A stretch of 64,000 bases of DNA from Cellvibrio sp. UBA7661 (GTDB lineage Bacteria > Pseudomonadota > Gammaproteobacteria > Pseudomonadales > Cellvibrionaceae), in the NCBI GenBank assembly GCA_002483365.1, contig DLHT01000003.1, forward strand, positions 248,001-312,000, given 5' to 3'. Both the position numbers and the translations under genes were made by a program. Numbering within the stretch: the first letter of the stretch is position 1; each line of letters begins with the position of its first letter. Positions 17,654 through 25,694 of this stretch are shown here, in pieces. Under the pieces are notes generated by a model. That model was not told where the DNA came from. It was given only the letters and a program-made list of their open reading frames with translations, and ran no database searches.

Positions 17654-19627
17654 ATGCACTTGCCCGCCTTTTTCCGCGCATTGGTCGTTGATGCGAAAAA
17701 AGCCTCTATAACATTGACCTTCATACTTTTCTTAAGCCCTGTGTTCGCAGCAGATACCGAATACAAACGGTTACCACTCGAAGCTTTTTATAACGATGCA
17801 TTGGTTGAAACAGTTCAACTATCACCCGACGGAACGCACTTATTAGCACTGCGTAACTCCGGTAGCGATACTGCAGTAATGGTGATGGAATTGAGCACCG
17901 GTAAAGTTTTTTTCCCAACAAAAACTGATAACAAAGAATTTAAATTCAATTGGGTTAGCTGGGCCAATAATGACCGAATTTTGATGAGTTTGCGTTTTGA
18001 TAGCCGTACATTTAACGGTGTGAAATACATGCAAACACGCTTGCTATCAGTTGATGCAAAAAAGCCCGGGAAAATCATTACCCTGTCAAAACCGGATAAT
18101 GACGCCAATGGTTGGGTCAGCCAATTTCAAGACAATGTTATTAGTTACTTACACGATGACCCTAAGCATATTTTACTAAGTGTCGATCGCGAAGTCCCTT
18201 TTCAACAAACCGTATACAAAGCAAATGTTTACACTGGAAAATTAACGCGCGTTAAAAAACATTCCTCGTCTGTACGGTCTTGGTTTGCTGATCGCCAAGG
18301 TAATGTCCGCATTGGTGAGCACTATGATGACAAAAAACGTAAAGTCACTTATAAAGTTTTGGACGATGCCACACAAAAATGGACGATAGCTTGGGAATAT
18401 GTAGTTTTTGATGAGCCAAGCATTAGCATTGCAGGTTTTGGCAGCAAACCTAACGAGCTTTATTTATTTGCCGATCACGATGGGCGTCAAGCTCTCTACA
18501 AGGTTGATTTATCCAAACCAGGTTTTCCAAAGGAATTAATATTAAGTGATGAAAATTACGATGTAAGTGGTCGCTTGATTTATTCCGATGCGCATAAAGA
18601 GGTAGTTGGGCTTTATTACAATGATGGAAGCTCACGTAGCATTTTTTGGAATAAAGAATTCAAAGCTTTTCAAGCAGGCCTTGATAAAGCAATGCCTGAC
18701 ACACGTAACTATATTGTAAGCATGAGCAACAATGCCCGTAGATACATTGTATTCACTACCAACAGCACCAACCCGGGAACTTACATGTTTGGCGATAGGG
18801 ATGCAAAAACACTTTCCTATGTTGCTGCAGCCTATCCGCAATTAACCGAAGATGTGTTAATAGAAAAAGAAGCACGCCTCTACAAAGCACGTGATGGGTT
18901 GGAGCTAGAAGGGTTTTTATCGCTACCGAAAAATTTCGCAAAAAAACCTACCGCGACAATTATCCTGCCTCATGGAGGTCCAATGAGCGAGGACGGCAAA
19001 GAATTCGATATGTTTTCTACTTTTATGGCGAATCGTGGCTATGTCGTTTTCCAACCCAACTTCCGCGGCTCATCGGGCTATGGTCACGACTTTATGATGC
19101 AAGCTGTTGGAGGGATGGGATTGGAGATGCAGGATGATCTCGAAGATGCTGTTACCTATTTAGTAAATGAAAAAATTGCCGATCCTAAAAAAGTATGCAT
19201 AGTAGGTGCAAGCTATGGTGGTTACGCCGCACTTATGGGAGCAGCAAAAACACCAGATTTATTCCAATGCGCAATAAGTTTTGCTGGTATTTCTGATCTG
19301 ATTAAATTACGCGATAAGTATCGATACTTCACCAATAAAAATGCAGCTCGCAAACAAATTGGAGAAGACAAAAACCAATTAAAACAGACATCTCCCGTAC
19401 GCATGGCAGAACGGATAAAAATTCCAATTTTGTTGATCCATGGAAAAGATGATGTAGTTGTTCCTGTCATTCAAAGCCAGATAATGGCTAAAGCGTTGAA
19501 AAACGAAGGCAAAGCTTACGAATATATTGAGCTAGAAGATGGAAGCCACTATCTGGATTATCTCCCCCATCGGCAACAGACCTTTGAAGCGATGGATCGT
19601 TTTCTGGCAAAATATTTACCCCTATAA
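17654..19627 (+). CDS. S9 family (prolyl oligopeptidase-type) exported peptidase
   Basis: Serine peptidase of about 657 residues with an N-terminal beta-propeller and a C-terminal alpha/beta-hydrolase domain, of the dipeptidyl/acylaminoacyl peptidase kind. The nucleophile elbow is GASYGGYAALMGA, the Asp is in HGKDDVVVP and the His in EDGSHYLDY, so the triad is complete. ATG 17654 (AAGGA 8 bases upstream) puts a signal peptide at the N-terminus (SITLTFILFLSPVFAAD); an in-frame ATG at 17582 has a stronger AAGGGGAG site and cannot be excluded. It probably trims peptides in the periplasm. Divergent from the PepSY operon and ended by a long hairpin terminator. Confidence 0.88.
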   Translation: MHLPAFFRALVVDAKKASITLTFILFLSPVFAADTEYKRLPLEAFYNDALVETVQLSPDGTHLLALRNSGSDTAVMVMELSTGKVFFPTKTDNKEFKFNWVSWANNDRILMSLRFDSRTFNGVKYMQTRLLSVDAKKPGKIITLSKPDNDANGWVSQFQDNVISYLHDDPKHILLSVDREVPFQQTVYKANVYTGKLTRVKKHSSSVRSWFADRQGNVRIGEHYDDKKRKVTYKVLDDATQKWTIAWEYVVFDEPSISIAGFGSKPNELYLFADHDGRQALYKVDLSKPGFPKELILSDENYDVSGRLIYSDAHKEVVGLYYNDGSSRSIFWNKEFKAFQAGLDKAMPDTRNYIVSMSNNARRYIVFTTNSTNPGTYMFGDRDAKTLSYVAAAYPQLTEDVLIEKEARLYKARDGLELEGFLSLPKNFAKKPTATIILPHGGPMSEDGKEFDMFSTFMANRGYVVFQPNFRGSSGYGHDFMMQAVGGMGLEMQDDLEDAVTYLVNEKIADPKKVCIVGASYGGYAALMGAAKTPDLFQCAISFAGISDLIKLRDKYRYFTNKNAARKQIGEDKNQLKQTSPVRMAERIKIPILLIHGKDDVVVPVIQSQIMAKALKNEGKAYEYIELEDGSHYLDYLPHRQQTFEAMDRFLAKYLPL

Positions 19628-19639
19628 GCTTTCATAAGT

Positions 19640-19697
19640 ATTGCCTAACATAGATCTTGTTTTGACTAAATCTACGTTAGGCAATTAACGTTTTTAT
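19640..19697 (+). terminator. Long hairpin terminator after the S9 peptidase
   Basis: Arms 19640-19655 and 19670-19685 pair over 16 bp with one mismatch (ATTGCCTAAC against GTTAGGCAAT at the base), followed by ACGTTTTTATT. Confidence 0.7.
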
Positions 19698-19827
19698 TCT
19701 AAAAAATAGTCCCGCACAAAGTTTCACAATTCTAAATACCCCTTTTTTTTATACTGCAACCTCTCGCGCCTCTATACCGCGCCATAAAACACACCTATTC
19801 GCCAGCTAAATTTCTGTGGTTTTCGCC

Positions 19828-20997
19828 ATGAACAGCTCACTGCCAACTGTTGCACCCTATGCAGAACCGCTCAAAGTCATCCATTTTGTGACCGGTGGTT
19901 TTACGGGCTCGACCAAAGTGGCAATTGAATTAATTCGTGCCGCCAAACAAAATCCGGCACTTTCAAGCATGCTGGTGTTGCGGAAAAAATCATCCACCGA
20001 TATGGCGCGGGTGCAGCAATTGCAACAGGATGGTATTGCATTGAAACTGGTGGCCGGTTGGTCGCATGCAGCAACTATTATCGAACTCATCCGCATTTGT
20101 AAGGAATACCAGCCCGATATTCTTGTTACCCACGGTTTTAGCGAACATTTGTGGGGGCGTTATGCGGGGCTGCTGGCGCGCGTGCCGCATTTGATTCACG
20201 TTGAGCATAATTCACGCGAGCGCTATACACCGCTGCGCTTACTGCAAGCGCGTTGGCTTGCGCAACACACCGACAACATCATTGGTTGTTCTGAAGGTGT
20301 GCGGCAGCGACTAGTGGAATTGCAATTTCCATCGGAAAAAATTAGCGCAATTAATAACGGTATCGATCTCACACCTTATACCGCAACACATCTTCTTCCA
20401 CTGAATGAACGCATTGCGGGCATTGTGATGCCCGCGCGTTTTGCCAAACAAAAAGATCATGAAACACTGATTCGTGCAATTGCACTGTTGCGCGAAAAAA
20501 ATATTTTCCCGTCGGTATTTTTTGCAGGTACAGGAAGCAAGCGCCATATTGCCCGTGCAAAAAACTTGGTGGATGAATTACAACTCAACGCGCAAATCCA
20601 TTTTGCAGGTCACTGTGGCAACCTACCTTTTGTTTTAATGCGCCATCAAATTTGTGTATTAAGCACTCGCTACGAAGGTATGCCACTTGCATTGGCAGAA
20701 GGTATGGCTTCAGGTTGCGCCGTTATCGGCTCGGCGGTAACCGGTGTAAAAGAAATGATCCGCCATGGAAAAGATGGTTTGTTGGTAAAACCCCAATGTG
20801 CCCATGCAATGGCCGATGCACTTGAAATAATGCTGGGCAATTCCAGCTATGCGCAAGCACTCGCCACCCATGGGCGTGAGCGTGCGCTGGCCGAGTTTTC
20901 ACTTGCGCGTATGGCACAGGCCTACGAACAGGTATTTTTTGCTTTGCAACACAGTTCACGTGTTATACACAGCGAACAACTTGTTCTGGAAAATTGA
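19828..20997 (+). CDS. GT4-type glycosyltransferase
   Basis: Retaining GT-B glycosyltransferase of 389 residues, predicted to build a cell-surface glycan. The N-terminal half has the Gly-rich loop FVTGGFTGSTK. The C-terminal half holds the GT4 signatures: MPARFAKQKDHETLIRA, GTGSKR, STRYEGMPLALAEGMASGCAVIGS with the EGxPLALxEGMA box, and TGVKEMI. Start ATG 19828 is chosen over the GTG at 19816. The next gene, a GT2 enzyme, follows in the same reading frame only two sense codons after the stop. Confidence 0.88.
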   Translation: MNSSLPTVAPYAEPLKVIHFVTGGFTGSTKVAIELIRAAKQNPALSSMLVLRKKSSTDMARVQQLQQDGIALKLVAGWSHAATIIELIRICKEYQPDILVTHGFSEHLWGRYAGLLARVPHLIHVEHNSRERYTPLRLLQARWLAQHTDNIIGCSEGVRQRLVELQFPSEKISAINNGIDLTPYTATHLLPLNERIAGIVMPARFAKQKDHETLIRAIALLREKNIFPSVFFAGTGSKRHIARAKNLVDELQLNAQIHFAGHCGNLPFVLMRHQICVLSTRYEGMPLALAEGMASGCAVIGSAVTGVKEMIRHGKDGLLVKPQCAHAMADALEIMLGNSSYAQALATHGRERALAEFSLARMAQAYEQVFFALQHSSRVIHSEQLVLEN

Positions 20998-21003
20998 TTC
21001 ATA

Positions 21004-22020
21004 TTGATCGACAAGGCGCAATTGATTGTGGCGTATTCATCCAAACCCTGGCTCAGTATTTTAATCCCTGTTTATAACGTTGCTGATTACCTGCAAGAGT
21101 GTCTGGACTCCGTGCTGGCACAGGTTATTCCCGGTGTAGAAATTATCGCACTGGATGATTGCTCTACTGACAACTCTCTCGAACAACTCAAGCGCATTGC
21201 TGGATCAGCAAAAATTCCGATCAACATTTTACGTCACACACATAACCGCGGTTTAAGTGCAGCACGCAATACATTGCTCGATCATGCACGCGGTGAATAT
21301 ATTTGGTTTCTGGATTCTGACGATGCTTTACATGCAGGTGCGATAAACGAGCTGCAACAAATTGTATGGCAGTACGAGCCGGATTTAGTGATGTGCGATT
21401 TTCGCGTGTGGCGCGAACACCAACGCTTAAAACACAGATGGCGCGGTGAAAATCACACTGCGACTTTCGCAGGAAAAAAACAGCAGCTATTGACTGATCC
21501 GTTGAAATTATTTGAAGGTATTTATAAAGAACGCAATCTGCATATCTGGTCAAAAATTTCCAAACGTTCACTCTGGGGAACTGACCTGCGTTTTCCGGAA
21601 GGGCGAGTAATGGAAGACATGGTGGTCACACCGCGCCTTGCTTTGCGTGTGAAAACCTATTTTTACCAACCCAGTGTTTGGGTTGCTTACCGACAGCGTG
21701 AAGGCAGTATTTTATCCAGCTCAAGTCAGAAAAAAATTGATGATATGTCGGTCGCCTGCGAGGGCGTATTGGACTTGTGGCTACAACACTATCCACAACT
21801 TTCACCGCGGGCGCGCTTTTATTTCAGTTATTTTTGTGTGAAAACCCATATCTGTGTTGCGCGCGATATGCGCAGCCTACACCAGAATCCAACACCGGAT
21901 CTCCATGTTTATCGCACGCGTTTTTTTAGCCATATTGGCTGGAACAAGCGCGAACTCTTTAATGAATACCTCAAACGCGGCTGGTTATTGCGGCTAAGAC
22001 GGTTTATCCAGGAGCATTAA
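21004..22020 (+). CDS. GT2-type glycosyltransferase
   Basis: Inverting GT-A glycosyltransferase of about 338 residues. The domain begins with WLSILIPVYNVADYLQECLDS, followed by DDCSTDNS and the metal-binding DSDDA (residue about 103), as in CpsJ/EpsJ-type enzymes. The C-terminal third is basic and helical and may touch the membrane. The start is uncertain: TTG 21004 has no good ribosome site, GTG 21028 gives MAYSSKPWLSILIPVYN with AAGG upstream. It lies in the same frame as the preceding GT4 gene, split by one TGA, so the two are surely co-transcribed. Confidence 0.85.
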   Translation: MIDKAQLIVAYSSKPWLSILIPVYNVADYLQECLDSVLAQVIPGVEIIALDDCSTDNSLEQLKRIAGSAKIPINILRHTHNRGLSAARNTLLDHARGEYIWFLDSDDALHAGAINELQQIVWQYEPDLVMCDFRVWREHQRLKHRWRGENHTATFAGKKQQLLTDPLKLFEGIYKERNLHIWSKISKRSLWGTDLRFPEGRVMEDMVVTPRLALRVKTYFYQPSVWVAYRQREGSILSSSSQKKIDDMSVACEGVLDLWLQHYPQLSPRARFYFSYFCVKTHICVARDMRSLHQNPTPDLHVYRTRFFSHIGWNKRELFNEYLKRGWLLRLRRFIQEH

Positions 22021-22184
22021 GCTCGCAAAAATACTGCTCTTTCGTAGAAGCACTGATCTTTTGCAGCAACCCTGTTAGTCACAGAAACAACATGCTGGCG
22101 GGGCGATTGTCCGCTTATCGCCGGTGAGTGTTATCATGTGCGCAAGACAGCCCAATTTCAAACACCGCTTAATTCCAAATACCA

Positions 22185-23045
22185 ATGAAAATACCCAAAC
22201 GTTTGGCAGCACTGATCGACGATGGTTTGATCGATGAAGTTTATTATCCCTTGATGAGCGGCAAAGAAGCGCAAGTATTTGTGGTGCGCGCCAATAACGA
22301 AGTCCGCTGTGCAAAAGTCTACAAAGAAGCCAATAAACGCAGCTTCAAACAAGCCGTGCAATATCAAGAAGGGCGCACCGTGCGCAATTCGCGCCGCGCC
22401 CGTGCAATGGCCAAGGGCACTCGTTTCGGCCAAAAAGAGGCGGAAGAAGCCTGGCTCAATGCCGAAGTGGAAGCACTGTATCGCCTCGCCGATGCCGGTG
22501 TGCGCGTGCCCACGCCTTATTGGTTTGTGGATGGCGTTCTGGTGATGGAGCTGGTGGTCGATGAAGAGGGCGAACCCGCACCGCGCCTGGATGATGTCGC
22601 CTTTGACCCGGACACCGCACGCGCTTATCACGCGCAAATGATGCAGGAAATTGTGCGTATGCTCTGTGCAGGCCTCGTTCACGGCGACCTGTCGGAGTTT
22701 AACGTACTGGTCGATCACTCAGGGCCAGTAGTGATCGATCTACCCCAAGCCGTCAATGCCGCTGGTAATAACAGCGCGCAGATGATGCTCACGCGCGATG
22801 TTAACAACATGCGCGATTATTTCGGCCAATACGCACCGGATTTACTCGTCACCCATTACGCCGAAGAAATTTGGGATTTATACCAGCACGGCAACCTGCA
22901 CCCCGACACCAAACTCACCGGCGAATTTGCGCAAACCAATATCGACGCCGACCTCGCCACCATGATGCGCATCATCGAGCACGTAAAAGAAGAAGAGGAA
23001 GAGCGTAAAGAACGCGAGCGCATGGCGCGGGATGGGGAGTTTTAA
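22185..23045 (+). CDS. RIO-type serine protein kinase
   Basis: Bacterial RIO1-like atypical kinase of 286 residues. Visible motifs: the P-loop-like LMSGKEAQVFVVR, lysine in RCAKVYKE, the catalytic loop VHGDLSEFNVLVD with the HGDLSxFN form typical of RIO kinases, and the metal-binding IDLPQAV. A charged KEEEEERKERERMARD tail ends the protein. In eukaryotes RIO kinases act in ribosome assembly; the role in gammaproteobacteria is not settled. It stands alone, with a hairpin between it and the convergent SDR gene. Confidence 0.9.
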   Translation: MKIPKRLAALIDDGLIDEVYYPLMSGKEAQVFVVRANNEVRCAKVYKEANKRSFKQAVQYQEGRTVRNSRRARAMAKGTRFGQKEAEEAWLNAEVEALYRLADAGVRVPTPYWFVDGVLVMELVVDEEGEPAPRLDDVAFDPDTARAYHAQMMQEIVRMLCAGLVHGDLSEFNVLVDHSGPVVIDLPQAVNAAGNNSAQMMLTRDVNNMRDYFGQYAPDLLVTHYAEEIWDLYQHGNLHPDTKLTGEFAQTNIDADLATMMRIIEHVKEEEEERKERERMARDGEF

Positions 23046-23051
23046 CCGATA

Positions 23052-23087
23052 AAAACAGCCACTGGCGATATGGTCATCGCCAGTGGC
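23052..23087 (-). terminator. Terminator between RIO kinase and SDR genes
   Basis: Perfect 12-bp stem GCCACTGGCGAT (23058-23069) with its complement (23076-23087), loop of 6. On the minus strand it is followed by TGTTTTTATC, so it should end the SDR transcript; it may also slow readthrough from the plus strand. Confidence 0.75.
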
Positions 23088-23095
23088 GATTCAGA

Positions 23096-23851
23096 TTACA
23101 CCATCATCCCACCCGATACCTCAATGCGCTGCGCGTTGATCCAGCGGTTATGCTCGGATAACAGCGACGCAATCATCGGCCCGATATCATCGGGTACACC
23201 AGCGCGTCCCAGTGCAGTCATCGCAGAAATTTGTTGGTTCAGCTCTTCATTGTCGCGCACACGGCCGCCACCAAAATCGGTTTCGATTGCGCCCGGCGCA
23301 ACAGCATTTACCGCAATACCACGTGCACCCAATTCTTTGGCCATGTAGCGGCTCAATACCTCAAGCGCACCTTTCATGGAGGCGTAAGCGGCGTAACCGG
23401 GATAGGTAAAACGAGTAAGGCCGGTAGAAATATTCACAATGCGGCCGCCGTTTTTGATCAACGGCAATAACGCTTGTGTGAGAAAAAAAGTGCCTTTCAA
23501 ATGGATATTCATCAGCAGATCAAATTGCTCTTCCGTGGTATCGGCAAAACTTGCGTGAATACCAATGCCCGCGTTATTGATTAAAAAATCAAAACTGTCA
23601 CGCTGCCATTGGGATGACAAAAGTGCGCGCAATTGTTCTGCAAATATGGCGAACGCTTTGCTATTGCCCACATCCAACTGCAGCGCCGCTGCGTTGACAC
23701 CAAGCGCTTTAGCCTCGGCCACAACTGCCTCTGCATCAGCGTGTTTACTGTTATAAGTCAGCACTACATCCACACCTTGCCTTGCCAAGGCCAATACAGT
23801 GTTTTTACCCAAACCGCGGCTGCCGCCAGTGACTAATGCAATCTTGTTCAT
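23096..23851 (-). CDS. Short-chain dehydrogenase/reductase
   Basis: Classical SDR oxidoreductase of 251 residues. It has the NAD(P)-binding TGGSRGLGK near residue 9, NNAGIG, the catalytic Ser in NISTG, the YAAYASMKGAL segment with catalytic Tyr and Lys (YxxxK), and PGAIETDF. GGSRG followed by the basic environment suggests NADPH. The chosen ATG 23851 lies 8 bases after GGAG; an ATG two codons earlier is too close to it. Divergent from the LysR gene with a dyad operator between them, so it is the probable target of that regulator. The substrate is not known. Confidence 0.9.
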   Translation of the reverse strand: MNKIALVTGGSRGLGKNTVLALARQGVDVVLTYNSKHADAEAVVAEAKALGVNAAALQLDVGNSKAFAIFAEQLRALLSSQWQRDSFDFLINNAGIGIHASFADTTEEQFDLLMNIHLKGTFFLTQALLPLIKNGGRIVNISTGLTRFTYPGYAAYASMKGALEVLSRYMAKELGARGIAVNAVAPGAIETDFGGGRVRDNEELNQQISAMTALGRAGVPDDIGPMIASLLSEHNRWINAQRIEVSGGMMV

Positions 23852-23941
23852 GTTCATTTCTCCGTTAAGGACGATGTTGTATTGGTGAAGCCAGTCTATT
23901 AATCGCCCCAATTTAGATAAACAAGCAAAAACGGATTAGAC

Positions 23942-23960
23942 TGTTCGGATTATCTGAACA
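23942..23960. promoter_or_regulatory. Dyad operator between SDR and LysR genes
   Basis: TGTTCGGAT-T-ATCTGAACA: 9-bp arms with one mismatch, located 13 bp before the LysR start and 91 bp before the SDR start. Position and symmetry fit an autoregulatory LysR binding site for the divergent pair. Confidence 0.5.
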
Positions 23961-23972
23961 ATAGGGCATGAC

Positions 23973-24872
23973 ATGAACCGACTGGATGCAATGCAGATGT
24001 TTGTGCGGGTGGCCGAACTTGCCAGTTTTACCAAAGCAGCCGATAGCCTGGGGCTACCCAAAGCCAGCATTTCCACCGGCATACAACAATTGGAAAACTT
24101 GCTGGGAACACGTTTGTTGCACCGCACCACACGGCGGGTACAACTCACGCTGGATGGGCAGATTTTTTATGAGCGCAGCAAAGATTTGCTGGCCGATATG
24201 GATGAATTGGAAAGTTTATTCCAGCAAGGCGCGAGCAATTTGAGTGGCCGCTTGCGTATTGATATGCCCAGCGCAGTAGCCAAAAACCGCATACTGCCGA
24301 GGCTGCCGGAATTTCTTGCGCTGCACCCACAATTGCGTTTGGAAATCAGCAGCACTGACCGGCGAGTCGATTTAATCCGCGAGGGATTTGATTGTGTTAT
24401 CCGCGTGGGCAAACTCAGCGATTCATCACTGATTGCAAAACCGCTGGGACAACTTGAACTGATCAATTGCGCGAGCCCCGCATATCTCGCCCAATGTGGT
24501 ACGCCCCACACGCTGGAGGATCTGGCACATCACCAATTGGTGCATTACGTTCCAACACTGGGTACAAAATCCGCCGGGTTTGAATATATGCGTGCTAACG
24601 AAATCCATTTTATTGCGATGGAAGGCAAGATCACGGTAAATAATTCCGATGCCTATACCGCTGCATGTCTCGCGGGTTTTGGCATTGCCCAAATTCCGCG
24701 CGTGGGCGCACAGGATTTTCTCGCACAAGGAAAATTAAAAGAGGTATTACCAGATTACCGAGCAGAACCCATGCCGGTATGGCTGATCTACGCCAACCGC
24801 CGCAACCTGCCGCGCAGGCTACAAGTATTTATGGATTGGGTCAGTATACAAATGCAGGGATATATCGCGTAA
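23973..24872 (+). CDS. LysR-family regulator (CrgA/DmlR-like), divergent from SDR
   Basis: LysR-type regulator of 299 residues. The helix-turn-helix is in the first 60 residues (MNRLDAMQMFVRVAELASFT, then AADSLGLPKASISTGIQQLE), followed by LLHRTTRRVQLT. The effector domain has GRLRIDMPSAVAKNRILPRL and the strand DCVIRVGKL, the pattern of the large CrgA/DmlR/PA2877-type group. Such genes often sit divergent from an SDR they control, as here. A hairpin terminator follows the stop codon at once. Confidence 0.9.
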   Translation: MNRLDAMQMFVRVAELASFTKAADSLGLPKASISTGIQQLENLLGTRLLHRTTRRVQLTLDGQIFYERSKDLLADMDELESLFQQGASNLSGRLRIDMPSAVAKNRILPRLPEFLALHPQLRLEISSTDRRVDLIREGFDCVIRVGKLSDSSLIAKPLGQLELINCASPAYLAQCGTPHTLEDLAHHQLVHYVPTLGTKSAGFEYMRANEIHFIAMEGKITVNNSDAYTAACLAGFGIAQIPRVGAQDFLAQGKLKEVLPDYRAEPMPVWLIYANRRNLPRRLQVFMDWVSIQMQGYIA

Positions 24873-24876
24873 AAAT

Positions 24877-24913
24877 AAAAACGACTGGTTTTCCAGCCGT
24901 TTTTATTTTTTTA
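24877..24913 (+). terminator. Bidirectional terminator after LysR gene
   Basis: Stem ACGACTGG / CCAGCCGT (one A-C mismatch) with a TTTT loop, A-rich run before and TTTTTATTTTTTT after. It serves the LysR gene on the plus strand and the membrane protein gene on the minus strand. Confidence 0.8.
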
Positions 24914-24922
24914 GTAGGCGTG

Positions 24923-25621
24923 TTACATGGTTTCTTGTTCAACACCAAACATGTTTCTGTAAATAACACCTGACAACAAAATGGCAAACGGCAGTGACCA
25001 AATCAGCCCGATACCGAGCGGGATAATACTGACCAACACAATTACCATCATGATTAAATACAGTGCAAACACACTGAACCAACGCTTGGTAATGGTTTTA
25101 CGTGATGTTTCAAGCGCTTCCCATATGCGCATATTTTTTTCAACCATCAGTGGGATGGCAGCGGTGTAAGCAATCGCCAAATAAATGCCGGGGATAATCA
25201 ATAATACAAAGCCCAACAAGATCAACAACACCATCAATACATAGAGTAAAAAAATCGGAATGGTTTTAGCAAAACAATCAAACACCATGAACGCATTAAT
25301 AGGCGTGTTCACACTTCGTTTGATAGCCATCAGAGTAATAGCGGCATATAACGGATAGGTAACCAGTCCGATAACAATCTGGCCAATAATATTAATCATT
25401 ACCGAGTCCTTTCCCAAAAACTCAAAGGGTACTGATACAGCAATGGATATACCGATATAAATCAGCATCGCGCCCCACAAACTGGCTTTCACGCCGCTCA
25501 CTAATTCCCATGCTTCTTTAAGAACACCTTCAATTGTCCACTCCATATTGATTGAAGGGGCAACCGCTTGCGGCGCTTGCAAATTGCTTTCCGGTGTTTG
25601 ATAAGGATTTGATTCAGTCAT
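24923..25621 (-). CDS. Uncharacterised multi-pass inner-membrane protein
   Basis: No family is recognised with confidence. The 232-residue protein starts with the NPYQTPES-type soluble tail that many gammaproteobacterial membrane proteins of unknown function share, then has five or six hydrophobic helices (for example IFLLYVLMVLLILLGFVLLIIPGIYL, split here over residues about 125-150). The PGIYLAIAYTAAIPLMVEKN segment with the conserved Pro resembles DUF975/YciC-like proteins. It is followed by the shared terminator and lies 73 bp downstream of recQ. Confidence 0.75.
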   Translation of the reverse strand: MTESNPYQTPESNLQAPQAVAPSINMEWTIEGVLKEAWELVSGVKASLWGAMLIYIGISIAVSVPFEFLGKDSVMINIIGQIVIGLVTYPLYAAITLMAIKRSVNTPINAFMVFDCFAKTIPIFLLYVLMVLLILLGFVLLIIPGIYLAIAYTAAIPLMVEKNMRIWEALETSRKTITKRWFSVFALYLIMMVIVLVSIIPLGIGLIWSLPFAILLSGVIYRNMFGVEQETM

Positions 25622-25694
25622 TGTTATCTCCGTTTCCTTTATGGATATGCGTTATTAGTCTTGCACTACTGGACTTGCGTTTTGTTGGAACCCA

